A program made the translations under genes and the position numbers. A DNA stretch of 64,000 bases from Halobacteriales archaeon QS_4_69_31 (GTDB lineage: Archaea; Halobacteriota; Halobacteria; Halobacteriales; Haloarculaceae): NCBI GenBank assembly GCA_003021655.1, contig PXRP01000016.1, forward strand, positions 1 to 64,000. The letters run 5' to 3'. This document shows positions 33,243 through 40,689 of the stretch, piece after piece (position 1 is the first letter of the stretch; each line of letters begins with the position of its first letter). The notes under the pieces are model-generated. The model saw only the letters and a program-made list of their open reading frames with translations, was not told the origin of the DNA and made no database searches.

Positions 33243-34019
33243 ATGCCAGTCGTCACGAACGGGGGCGTCGACCTCTATTACGAGACCACGGGGTCGGGCG
33301 AGACTGTCGCGTTCGTCAACCCCGTCGGCTACGGCGCCTGGGTGTGGGGCTGGCAACACGGGGCGCTGGCGGGTCCCTACGAGGCGCTGGTGTGGGACCT
33401 GCGGGGGACGGGCCGCTCGGACGCGCCCGCGGGTCCGTACGACGTGGTGACGCTGGCCGGTGACCTGGAGGCCGTCCTCGCGGACAGCGGCGTCGCCGAC
33501 GCCCACGTCGTCGGGGCCGGCCTCGGCGGGATGGTCGCCGTCGAGTACGCCCGCCGGTACGGCCGGGCGGAGACGCTGACGCTGTTCGGGACGGCCGCGA
33601 ACGGGGACGCCGTCGACCGCGACGTGCTCGACTCGCTGTACGCGCCGCGTGACGACCGCGAGGCCCTCCGCGCGTCGCTGGCGAACGCCTTCGCGGCCGA
33701 CCCGTCGGCCTACCCCGACGTGGTCGAGCGCATCGTCGGCTGGCGCGCCGAGGAGGACGCCGACCGCGCGGGGTTCGAGGCACAGGCCGCGGCGATGACC
33801 GGCTACGACGCCGACCCCCTCTACGAGGTCACGACGCCGGCCCGGGTCTTCCACGGCGAGGACGACGCCGTCGTCCCGGTCGCGGCCGGCCGCGAACTGG
33901 CCGCCGTCCTCCCGCGGGGCGAGTTCACCGCCGTCGACGGGGGCCACCTCGCGTTCGTCGAGGCCAGCGCCGCGGTCACCGACGCGATGCTCGGCTCCCT
34001 CCCCGACCCCGACGAGTGA
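33243..34019 (+). CDS. Alpha/beta-hydrolase-fold protein lacking the nucleophile Ser
   Basis: A 258-aa protein of the HSL/3-oxoadipate enol-lactonase-like branch: WDLRGTGRSDAP, HVVGAGLGGMVAVEYA, FHGEDDAVVP and VDGGHLAFVE. The nucleophile elbow should be GxSxG, but here it is GAGLG, with Gly93 at the Ser position. The Asp and His of the triad look present. It may therefore bind rather than hydrolyse its ligand, or act by another mechanism. The fold itself is well supported. A short spacer of about 230 bp with no features precedes it. Confidence 0.85.
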   Translation: MPVVTNGGVDLYYETTGSGETVAFVNPVGYGAWVWGWQHGALAGPYEALVWDLRGTGRSDAPAGPYDVVTLAGDLEAVLADSGVADAHVVGAGLGGMVAVEYARRYGRAETLTLFGTAANGDAVDRDVLDSLYAPRDDREALRASLANAFAADPSAYPDVVERIVGWRAEEDADRAGFEAQAAAMTGYDADPLYEVTTPARVFHGEDDAVVPVAAGRELAAVLPRGEFTAVDGGHLAFVEASAAVTDAMLGSLPDPDE

Positions 34020-34055
34020 GGTAGTTTTACGGTCCAGTCTCGCCTGGTGGATGCT

Positions 34056-34985
34056 ATGACAGCGGACGGGCCCGGGACAGACGACGAGAACGGACAGGAA
34101 CCGGACGAGCAGGGCGAACCCGACGACGGACAACCGGCGGCGTCGGACGGCCAGCCCGAGAGCGGGCAGCCAGAGGGTGGTCAATCTGGCGGACAGCCCG
34201 GTGGACAGCCCGATAACGGACAGACTGGTGGTCAGCCTGAGAGCGGACAGACCAGCGGCCAGCCGGGTGGGCAGTCCGGCGGCCAGCCCGGTGGACAGCC
34301 AGGCGGGCAGTCCGGTCAGGGCGGCGAGGACTCGGGCGGGGCGGACGACGACTGGCCGCCGACCGTCGACACGGGCGACCGGGCGGGAGGCCAGCCGGGG
34401 GGCCAGCCCAGCCAGCCCGGTGGACAGCCAGGCGGGCAGTCCGGTGGCTCCCAGGGCGGTCCGGCTGGCGGCCAGGGCGGCGCCGGTCCGGCCGGCGGGA
34501 AGGGTCCCCAGGACGGGACGGCACCCGGCGGCCAGGGAACCAGTCCCCAGGGTCCACAGGGCGCTCAGGGCCCGCAAGGCGGCCAGGGCACCCCTCAGGG
34601 TCCACAGGCTCAAGGCCCGCAAGCTCAGGGCCCACAGGCGCAGGGTCCACAGGCTCAAGGCCCGCAGGCGCAGGATCCGCAGGGACAGAAGTACTGCACG
34701 GACTGTGGAGCCGAGATCAGTGCCAGGGCGGAGATCTGTCCGGAGTGTGGCGTTCGCCAGCCGGGCGCCGGTGGGAGCAGCGACAAGGACCGGACCGCGG
34801 CCGCACTGCTGGCGATCCTGCTGGGCGGGGTCGGCGCCCACAAGTTCTACCTCGGCGAGACGGGGCTGGGGCTCCTCTACCTGTGTTTCTTCTGGACGGC
34901 GATCCCGGCGGTCGTCGGCCTCATCGAGGGGATCATCTACCTCACGAAAAGCGAGGAGGAGTTCCAGCGCCAGTATGTCGACTGA
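34056..34985 (+). CDS. TM2-domain membrane protein with zinc ribbon and Gln/Gly/Pro-rich region
   Basis: A 309-aa protein. Residues 1-210 are low complexity: first GGQPGGQS-type repeats, then about six GPQAQ collagen-like repeats. A zinc ribbon follows (CTDCGAEISARAEICPECG). The C-terminal TM2 domain has two membrane helices (TAAALLAILLGGVGAHKFYL, LLYLCFFWTAIPAVVGLIEG) with the family HKFYLG turn. ATG 34056 lies about 28 nt after GTTTTACGG; ATG 34047 is also possible. TM2 proteins often carry phospholipid- or stress-linked adaptor roles; function here is unknown. It overlaps the next gene. Confidence 0.82.
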   Translation: MTADGPGTDDENGQEPDEQGEPDDGQPAASDGQPESGQPEGGQSGGQPGGQPDNGQTGGQPESGQTSGQPGGQSGGQPGGQPGGQSGQGGEDSGGADDDWPPTVDTGDRAGGQPGGQPSQPGGQPGGQSGGSQGGPAGGQGGAGPAGGKGPQDGTAPGGQGTSPQGPQGAQGPQGGQGTPQGPQAQGPQAQGPQAQGPQAQGPQAQDPQGQKYCTDCGAEISARAEICPECGVRQPGAGGSSDKDRTAAALLAILLGGVGAHKFYLGETGLGLLYLCFFWTAIPAVVGLIEGIIYLTKSEEEFQRQYVD

Positions 34986-35445
34986 CCGGGCCCGGGAGGT
35001 GCGCGCCGGGCTGGCCCGCACCCGCCGGTACCTGCTCGCCCACCACGAACCGGACGAGTGGGACCGCTGTCACACCATCCGGCTCCGCGGGGCCCCAGTC
35101 CGGCTGTGTGCTCGCTGTAGCGGCGTCTACCCCGGCATCGCCGGCGGCGTCGCGCTCGCACTCTCCGGGACGGCCACAGGCCTGTGGCCGTGGCTGGTCG
35201 CGCTCGGCCCGCTGCCGGCCCTGGTCGACTGGGCGGCGACGACGCTGGGAGGCCGGGAGGGGTCGAACGCCGTCCGGACGCTCACCGGGGTGACGCTCGG
35301 GACCGCCTACGGCGTCGCTGTCCCGTGGTTGCTGACGGCGTGGCCCCTGTGGCTGGTGGCCGTGGCCGCGGGGTACGGGGCGCTCGCGGCCGCGGGACTG
35401 CGGGCCAGCGGCGACCTGGACGGGAGCGACGGAGAGCGGGTGTAG
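34975..35445 (+). CDS. DUF2085 family membrane protein
   Basis: A 156-aa protein whose ATG lies 11 bp inside the TM2 gene, so it is translationally coupled to it. CHTIRLRGAPVRLCARCSGV is the DUF2085 signature, with Cys residues close to the membrane. About four helices follow (GGVALALSGTATGLWPWLVA and others). Function is unknown. The pairing with a zinc-ribbon TM2 protein suggests a joint membrane role. Confidence 0.85.
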   Translation: MSTDRAREVRAGLARTRRYLLAHHEPDEWDRCHTIRLRGAPVRLCARCSGVYPGIAGGVALALSGTATGLWPWLVALGPLPALVDWAATTLGGREGSNAVRTLTGVTLGTAYGVAVPWLLTAWPLWLVAVAAGYGALAAAGLRASGDLDGSDGERV

Positions 35446-35599
35446 CCGGGCCGGCGAGCGACGGTCACGAGCGCGGCGCCGCCCGGCGGGCATCTGTCAC
35501 CCCGGCGGGCGCGTGTCACGCCTCGCCGCGGGTGCGAACCGCTGGCAAAGAACGTCGCGTAAGATACCCTTTTGCCTCCGGAGTACGTGGGCCGTAGTG

Positions 35600-36310
35600 A
35601 TGAGTCGGCCACGCATCGCCCTGTTGAACGGCGCCCACGAGCCCGAGAACAACCGGCGGAACTTCCGGCGGGAACTCGACGCGGACCTGGTCGAGTACCA
35701 CCTACCCGACGGCGACGTCCCCGAGACGTTCGACGTCGACGCCGCCGTCGTGACGGGCTCGCGGGCCTCGGTCTACTGGGACGAGGACTGGATCGAGCCC
35801 ACGAAAGCGTGGGTCCGGGAGGCGATCAACCGCGACATCCCGTTTTTGGGCGTGTGTTACGGCCATCAGTTGCTCGCGGACGTGCTCGGCGGGACGGTCG
35901 AACCGATGGACGACTACGAGATCGGCTACCGCACCGTCGAACACTCGGGGGACTCGCTCCTGTTCGAGGGCGTCGACGAGGAGTTCACCGTCTTCACGAC
36001 CCACTCGGACCGCGTGACCGAACTGCCGCCGGGCGCCGAGCGCATCGCCGCCAACGACTACGGGGTCCACGGCTTCCGCAAGGACCACGCCTTCGGCGTC
36101 CAGTTCCACCCCGAGTACGACACCGACACCGCCGAGATGGTCACCCGGGGGAAAGACGAACTCCCCGAGGAGCGCGTCCAATCGGTGCTGGCGGGCGTCA
36201 CGCCGGAGAACTTCCGGGCCGCCTGCGAGGCCAAGCAGGTCTTCGACAACTTCCTCGCGTACGTCCGCGACCACCGGACCGCCGACGCCCCGACGGCCGC
36301 CGACGACTGA
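35600..36310 (+). CDS. Class I glutamine amidotransferase (GMP synthase-like)
   Basis: A 236-aa amidotransferase-fold protein with nucleophile Cys in FLGVCYGHQLLADVLGG, the catalytic His-Glu in GVQFHPEYD, and a late helix QVFDNFLAYVRDH. The closest wording is to stand-alone GMP-synthase-like amidotransferases, which often act as gamma-glutamyl hydrolases or in purine side reactions. The ATG at 35600 is used; GATACCCTTTTG about 30 nt upstream could be the promoter. The C-terminus is shaped by a 32-bp duplication spanning the stop codon. Confidence 0.88.
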   Translation: MSRPRIALLNGAHEPENNRRNFRRELDADLVEYHLPDGDVPETFDVDAAVVTGSRASVYWDEDWIEPTKAWVREAINRDIPFLGVCYGHQLLADVLGGTVEPMDDYEIGYRTVEHSGDSLLFEGVDEEFTVFTTHSDRVTELPPGAERIAANDYGVHGFRKDHAFGVQFHPEYDTDTAEMVTRGKDELPEERVQSVLAGVTPENFRAACEAKQVFDNFLAYVRDHRTADAPTAADD

Positions 36311-36341
36311 CCGCCGACGCCCCGATGGCCGCCGACGACTG
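36278..36341 (+). repeat. 32-bp tandem duplication across the stop codon
   Basis: ACCGCCGACGCCCCGACGGC...GACTG occurs at 36278-36309 and again at 36310-36341 with one mismatch. The first copy encodes the last residues TADAPTAADD and the stop; the second copy is untranslated. Confidence 0.85.
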
Positions 36342-36463
36342 ACCGCCGACAGTCCGCCGGCCGACGGCCCACTGCCACGGCACAGTCGGCAGAGGGCCGG
36401 GATTGTTCCCGTTCCGGCGGGTCCCTGAGGTGGTCTTTTGTCGTCCCCGGACGAAGGTGGGTC

Positions 36464-37627
36464 ATGCTCGACTATCTCGACCTGGGGGCGGAACTCACCG
36501 ACGAGGAGCGACTGGTCCGTGACACCGCCCGTGAGTTCGTCGACGAGGAGGTCCGCCCGGACATCGGCGACCACTTCGAGGCCGGCACCTTCCCCGCGGA
36601 GCTGGTCCCGGCGATGGGCGAGCTGGACTTCTACGCCCCGAACCTCGACCACGAGACGACCGCGGGCGTGAGCGAGCGGGCGTACGGCCTCCTGATGGCC
36701 GAACTGGAGGCCGGCGACTCGGGCGTGCGCTCGATGGCCTCCGTCCAGGGCGCGCTGGTGATGTACCCGGTCTACGCCTACGGCTCCGGCGCCCAGCGCG
36801 AGCGGTGGCTCGGGCCGCTGGCGAGGGGCGAGGCCGTCGGCTGTTTCGGCCTGACCGAACCCGAACACGGGTCGAACCCGAGCGCGATGGAGACCAGCGC
36901 CGAGCGCGACGGCGACGGCTACCGCCTCTCGGGGACCAAGACCTGGATCACGAACGCCCCCATCGCGGACGTGGCCGTCGTCTGGGCGAGAGACCGCTCG
37001 GCCGAGGACGACCCGGTCCGGGGCTTCCTCGTCGAGACCGACCGCGACGGCGTCGAGACTCCGGAAATCGACGGCAAGCTCTCGATGCGGGCCTCCTCGA
37101 CGGGACAGGTCGAACTCGCCGACGTGTGGGTGCCCGAGGAGGCCGTCCTCCCGGACGTCTCGGGGATGAAAGGGCCCCTCTCGTGTCTCACGCAGGCCCG
37201 CTATGGCATCTGCTGGGGGGCCGTCGGCGCGGCGCGGGACTGTTTCGAAGTCGCCCGCGAGTACGCCATCGAGCGCGAGCAGTTCGACGGCCCGGTCGCG
37301 CGCTTCCAGCTCCAGCAGGAGAACCTCGCGGAGATGGCCACCGGGATTACGACCGCGCACCTGCTGGCCGACCGCCTCGCCGACCTCAAGGAGCGCGGCG
37401 ACCTGCGCCCCCAGCAGGTCTCGATGGCCAAGCGCAACAACGTCCGGATGGCCCGCGAGGTCGCCCGCACCGCCCGGGAGATGCTCGGCGGCAACGGCAT
37501 CACGACCGACTACTCGCCGATGCGCCACCTCGCCAACATCGAGACCGTCTACACCTACGAGGGCACCCACGACATCCACACGCTCGTCCTCGGCGAGGAC
37601 CTGACCGGGATCCCCGCCTTCGAGTGA
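36464..37627 (+). CDS. Acyl-CoA dehydrogenase, glutaryl-CoA dehydrogenase-like
   Basis: A 387-aa flavoprotein. FAD-binding segments CFGLTEPEHGSNPSAMET and WITNAPIADVAVVWA; the C-terminal signature ANIETVYTYEGTHDIHTLVL contains the catalytic Glu in YEGT. The YEGTHDIHxLxLG wording and the RYGICWGAVGAARDC helix match the glutaryl-CoA dehydrogenase branch. It oxidises an acyl-CoA to the enoyl-CoA (or decarboxylates glutaryl-CoA) and passes electrons to ETF. Stand-alone gene with a normal length. Confidence 0.9.
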   Translation: MLDYLDLGAELTDEERLVRDTAREFVDEEVRPDIGDHFEAGTFPAELVPAMGELDFYAPNLDHETTAGVSERAYGLLMAELEAGDSGVRSMASVQGALVMYPVYAYGSGAQRERWLGPLARGEAVGCFGLTEPEHGSNPSAMETSAERDGDGYRLSGTKTWITNAPIADVAVVWARDRSAEDDPVRGFLVETDRDGVETPEIDGKLSMRASSTGQVELADVWVPEEAVLPDVSGMKGPLSCLTQARYGICWGAVGAARDCFEVAREYAIEREQFDGPVARFQLQQENLAEMATGITTAHLLADRLADLKERGDLRPQQVSMAKRNNVRMAREVARTAREMLGGNGITTDYSPMRHLANIETVYTYEGTHDIHTLVLGEDLTGIPAFE

Positions 37628-37687
37628 ACGGACGCCGGGGCGGGTACTGTTCAGATACGCGGCTGTCGGGAGCACCTCGACCGAGAC

Positions 37688-37874
37688 CAGCGTGAAAGCC
37701 CCCGCTGGCTCCGGGAGAGCGGAGCGAGACCCTCGATGACGAACGGCGAGTCCAGCGAGCCGTGATACGGTTTATTGTAGCGATTTACCGGTACGCGTCG
37801 ACCCCGGGTCGGCGCTATCCGGAAATAATCTACAATAAACCGTATGAGTCGACCGCCCCGGGGCTTTCACGCTG
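37688..37874 (+). repeat. Dispersed stem-loop element, copy B (interrupted by a MITE)
   Basis: It begins CAGCGTGAAAGCCCC (37688-37702) and ends with the exact inverted repeat GGGGCTTTCACGCTG (37860-37874). Inside are GAACGGC (37741-37747) and GCCGTGA (37759-37765) as in copy A. If the 79-bp MITE plus its 3-bp duplication is removed, the distance from GAACGGC to GGGGCTTTCAC becomes 37 nt, the same as in copy A. The end lies 101 nt (from GGGG) before the GTG of the downstream membrane protein. Confidence 0.75.
37766..37844. mobile_element. 79-bp MITE with 15-bp perfect inverted repeats and 3-bp target duplication
   Basis: The ends are TACGGTTTATTGTAG (37766-37780) and CTACAATAAACCGTA (37830-37844). 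TGA flanks both sides (37763-37765 and 37845-37847), and copy A shows the uninterrupted site GCCGTGAGTCGACC, which proves insertion with a 3-bp duplication. No coding capacity. A TNA target fits the IS5-family IS1031 subgroup, so it is probably moved in trans by such a transposase (inference). Confidence 0.85.
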
Positions 37875-37930
37875 TTTGAATGCTCGTGTTTTCCACTCGT
37901 ATCTGAACAGTGCCAGCGTCTGCCCCGACC

Positions 37931-37940
37931 GCTTATATCG
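37931..37940 (+). promoter_or_regulatory. TATA box of the membrane protein at 37961
   Basis: GCTTATATCG lies about 25-28 nt upstream of the GTG, consistent with a leaderless transcript and supporting that start codon. Confidence 0.6.
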
Positions 37941-37960
37941 TCGGCCTCCGACACGCCCGC

Positions 37961-38485
37961 GTGACGACCAGTCCGGCCGGTCTCCTCCTGGTGTTCGTCT
38001 ACGTCGGGGCGGTCGTGCTCTCGGTGCCGGTCGCGCTCGTCGCCTACGCGCTCTCGACGCGGTCGCGCACCTTCCGGGGGACGCTGGGGTGGGTCGCCGC
38101 GGGTGTGGCGGGGCTGGTCCTGGCGGGCGCGACGGCGCTGGCCGCGTTCGCCGACCCGACCGTCGGCCTCGTGTTCGCCGCCCTCGTGGCGGCCGCAGGA
38201 GTCGTCCTCGCGGCGTTCCCGCTGTACATCGGCCGGCTCCTCGTAGAGCGGTGGACGCCGCTGGGCCCGGACGCGGCGCTGGAGTACGCCACGCTGGGCT
38301 GGCCGGTGGCGATGGTCGCCGGGTTCGTCGTCTTCCTCGCGCCCGGCGGCCCGGCGCGGGACAACCTCACGTTCCTCTCGGGACCGGTCGCCGCAATCGC
38401 CTGGACCGTCATGGGGCTGGTCGTCACCCTCGGGCCCGGCGTCGCGGGCTACGGGCTCTACCGACTCGTCGACCGGCTCGGATAG
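37961..38485 (+). CDS. Multi-spanning membrane protein of unknown function
   Basis: A 174-aa hydrophobic protein beginning GTG (VTTSPAGLLLVFVYVG) with about five membrane helices (LLLVFVYVGAVVLSVPVALV, WVAAGVAGLVLAGATALAAF, VGLVFAALVAAAGVVLAAFP, and two more). It has few charged loops. The start is supported by the TATA box. It is 37 bp upstream of thyA on the same strand, possibly co-transcribed. No family recognised. Confidence 0.7.
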   Translation: MTTSPAGLLLVFVYVGAVVLSVPVALVAYALSTRSRTFRGTLGWVAAGVAGLVLAGATALAAFADPTVGLVFAALVAAAGVVLAAFPLYIGRLLVERWTPLGPDAALEYATLGWPVAMVAGFVVFLAPGGPARDNLTFLSGPVAAIAWTVMGLVVTLGPGVAGYGLYRLVDRLG

Positions 38486-38522
38486 TGGAAGAGATTTTAC
38501 CCTGCGGGACGGCAGAGGGGGT

Positions 38523-39521
38523 ATGGAACAGTATCTCGACCTGGTCCGGGGGGTACTCGCGGAGGGGACGTATAAACCCAACCGGACCGGCGTGGACACG
38601 CTCGCGGCCTTCAGCGCACACTACGAGGTCGACCTCCGGGCGGGCTTTCCGCTGCTCACGACCAAGCGGATGGACGGCAAGCGGTGGAACTCGCTGATCC
38701 ACGAACTCCTGTGGTACATCTCCGGCGAGGAACACATCCGGACGCTGCGGAAACACACCAGCATCTGGGACGAGTGGGCCGACGAAGAGGGGCACCTCGA
38801 CACCGCCTACGGCCGGTTCTGGCGACGCTACCCGATCCCCGAGAGCGGGCTGCCCGGCGAGTCCTGGCCCGACGACGCCCACCGCTGGGTCAACGACGAC
38901 GAGCGCACCTTCGACCAGCTCCAGTACGTCGTCGACGGGCTCCGGGAGAACCCCCACTCGCGCCGGCTGGTCGTCAACGCCTGGCACCCCGCCAACGCCG
39001 CCGTCAGCACGCTCCCGCCCTGTCACTACACCTTCGTGTTCACCGTCCAGGACGGTCGCCTGAACACCCACCTCACACAGCGTTCGGGCGACGTGGCGCT
39101 GGGGATCCCCTTCAACATCGCCGCCTACGCGCTTCTGACCCACGTCGTCGCGGGCCGGACCGGCTTCGAGGTCGGGCGGTTCTCCCACACCGTCGCCGAC
39201 GCCCACGTCTACTGCGGCGAGGGTGAGCGCGGCGAGTGGTACCGCGACAACCGCGAGGCGCTGGCCGAGCGCGTCGAGGCCGTCTCCGACCGCGAGGAGT
39301 ACGCCGGGGTCCGCGAGTGGGTCGAGCGCACGGCCCCGCCCGAACCCGGCACCGAGAACGCCGACCACGTGCCGGGGCTGCTCGAACAACTGACCCGCGA
39401 GCCGCGCCCGCGACCCCGCATCGAGGTGGCCGACAGACCCATCGACGACCTGGCGTTCGAGGACGTCCAACTGCGCGACTACGACGCCGCGCCCCCTCTG
39501 GCGTTCGCCGTCGCGGAGTGA
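38523..39521 (+). CDS. thyA: Thymidylate synthase ThyA
   Basis: A 332-aa folate-dependent enzyme converting dUMP to dTMP. Signatures: phosphate-binding RTGVDT, helix RWNSLIHELLWYISGE, catalytic Cys in LPPCHYTFVF, and QRSGDVALGIPFNIAAYALL. It is longer than the bacterial enzyme because of an insert after WDEWADEEG and an extended C-terminus. It starts two bases before folA, and the thyA-folA pair recycles dihydrofolate produced in the reaction. Confidence 0.96.
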   Translation: MEQYLDLVRGVLAEGTYKPNRTGVDTLAAFSAHYEVDLRAGFPLLTTKRMDGKRWNSLIHELLWYISGEEHIRTLRKHTSIWDEWADEEGHLDTAYGRFWRRYPIPESGLPGESWPDDAHRWVNDDERTFDQLQYVVDGLRENPHSRRLVVNAWHPANAAVSTLPPCHYTFVFTVQDGRLNTHLTQRSGDVALGIPFNIAAYALLTHVVAGRTGFEVGRFSHTVADAHVYCGEGERGEWYRDNREALAERVEAVSDREEYAGVREWVERTAPPEPGTENADHVPGLLEQLTREPRPRPRIEVADRPIDDLAFEDVQLRDYDAAPPLAFAVAE

Positions 39522-39523
39522 CG

Positions 39524-40084
39524 ATGGCCGGGACCGACCGCTCCGACGCGGCCCTCGAAGTCGTCCTCGTCGCCGCCGTCGCCGAGAACGGCGTCATCGG
39601 CGCCGACGGCGGGATGCCCTGGCACTACCCCGCCGACCTCCGGCACTTCAGGGAGACGACGACGGGCCACCCCGTCCTCGTGGGCCGGCGCACCTACGAG
39701 GCCATCGCCGCCCGACTCGGCGGGCCGCTCCCCGGCCGGACCAGCGTCGTCCTGACGCGCTCGGAGTTCGACCCCGACGACGCCGGCGACGGGAGCGTGG
39801 TCGTCGTCGGGAGCGTCGAGGAGGCGATGCGGGCGGCCGGGCGCGCGGCCGACGAGCGCGGGGTCGGGACGGCCTACGTCGTCGGCGGCGCGTCCGTCTA
39901 CGAGCAGTTCCTCCCGCGGGCCGACCGCATGGTCATCACGGAGGTACCCGACGCGCCCGAGGGGGACACGTACTTCCCCGAGTGGGACAAGGAGGCGTGG
40001 GTCGAAACCGAGCGCGAGGCGGCCGGGGACGGTGACCTGGCGTTCGTGACCTACGAGCGAGCGCGAGGCGGCCGGGGACGGTAA
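39524..40084 (+). CDS. folA: Dihydrofolate reductase with altered C-terminus
   Basis: A 186-aa NADPH-dependent DHFR that regenerates tetrahydrofolate for thyA. VAENGVIGADGGMPWHYPAD contains the Met20-type loop and the PWH entry; PVLVGRRTYEAI, SVVLTRSEF and YVVGGASVYEQFL complete the fold. A normal C-terminus would end near LAFVTYERA; here a 49-bp tandem duplication adds RGGRGR and a new stop inside the second copy. The catalytic core is unaffected, so activity is probably kept. Confidence 0.94.
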   Translation: MAGTDRSDAALEVVLVAAVAENGVIGADGGMPWHYPADLRHFRETTTGHPVLVGRRTYEAIAARLGGPLPGRTSVVLTRSEFDPDDAGDGSVVVVGSVEEAMRAAGRAADERGVGTAYVVGGASVYEQFLPRADRMVITEVPDAPEGDTYFPEWDKEAWVETEREAAGDGDLAFVTYERARGGRGR

Positions 40085-40109
40085 CCTGGCGTTCGTGACC
40101 TGCGAGCGG
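40012..40109 (+). repeat. 49-bp tandem duplication at the folA 3' end
   Basis: Unit 40012-40060 is repeated at 40061-40109 with three mismatches; one (GTGACC to GTAACC) makes the present stop codon. As 49 is not a multiple of three, the second copy is read in another frame. The second copy, read in the original folA frame, stays open to 40219 and ends with a separate fragment (DVGIDRSIEHQQYLHGLPE). Confidence 0.85.
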
Positions 40110-40276
40110 GCGCGAGGGGGTCTCGTTCCCTCGCTACGTTGTCAGACAACGACCCCCGAAGACGTCGGTATCGACCGGTCTATCGAGCACCAGCAGTACC
40201 TCCACGGGCTCCCCGAATAGCGCGCTCTCGTGTCCCGGTCAGGACGTGCCGTCACCAGGCCGAACGGGGTGGGTGG

Positions 40277-40579
40277 TCACTCGCTGGCCCACTGGACTGC
40301 TTCGTCGAGCGATTCGAACGATTCGAGTTCGGTACCGGGCGCGCTGACGTTGGATTCGACGGCCATCGCGGTGATCCCGTCGGCGACGTACGCTGTTCGC
40401 TCGATGCCGCCGACGGACTGGGCCAGTTGCGACCACGCCTCGGTGATGTGGTCTTGCATCCGGCTCCCGGGCGTATCAGCGGAGTCGAACACGACGACCG
40501 AGGCCGTGGTCTCGTCTCGGTTTGCTTCGTCGCTGTAGTGCGTTTCGGCGTCCGACAGTTCGGTCTCGAACAGGTGCTC
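40277..40579 (-). pseudogene. Fragment of a SpoIIAA/STAS-like protein
   Basis: An open frame without a start codon encodes about 100 residues, including WSQLAQSVGGIERTAYVADG and AVESNVSAPGTELESFESLD then EAVQWASE. The IERxAxVxD...ESLDEAxxW pattern resembles the second half of SpoIIAA-like (STAS/SEC14) proteins. The first half is absent and a stop codon lies just upstream. Composition is less GC-rich than the neighbours. It lies in a decayed stretch between folA and the dephospho-CoA kinase gene. Confidence 0.45.
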
Positions 40580-40593
40580 TCAGTCGTAAATCC

Positions 40594-40689
40594 ACGGTTG
40601 AAGCACCACTTAGACCCCGTCGAGCTTCCGGAGAATCTTTGCCAACCGGTTAGCCCGACGGTTGAAGCACCACTTAGACCCCGTCGAGC
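40594..40689. repeat. 32-bp direct repeat duplicating the end of the dephospho-CoA kinase gene
   Basis: ACGGTTGAAGCACCACTTAG plus ACCCCGTCGAGC occurs at 40594-40625 and at 40658-40689, a period of 64 bp. The second copy contains the stop codon and last codons of the minus-strand kinase gene. It suggests a local tandem duplication or a deletion endpoint. Confidence 0.85.

Noticed and set aside
34054-34650. Minus-strand Pro/Arg-rich frame opposite the TM2 gene
   Set aside because: It merely mirrors the GGQ/GPQ repeats of the plus-strand gene and has no independent coding evidence.
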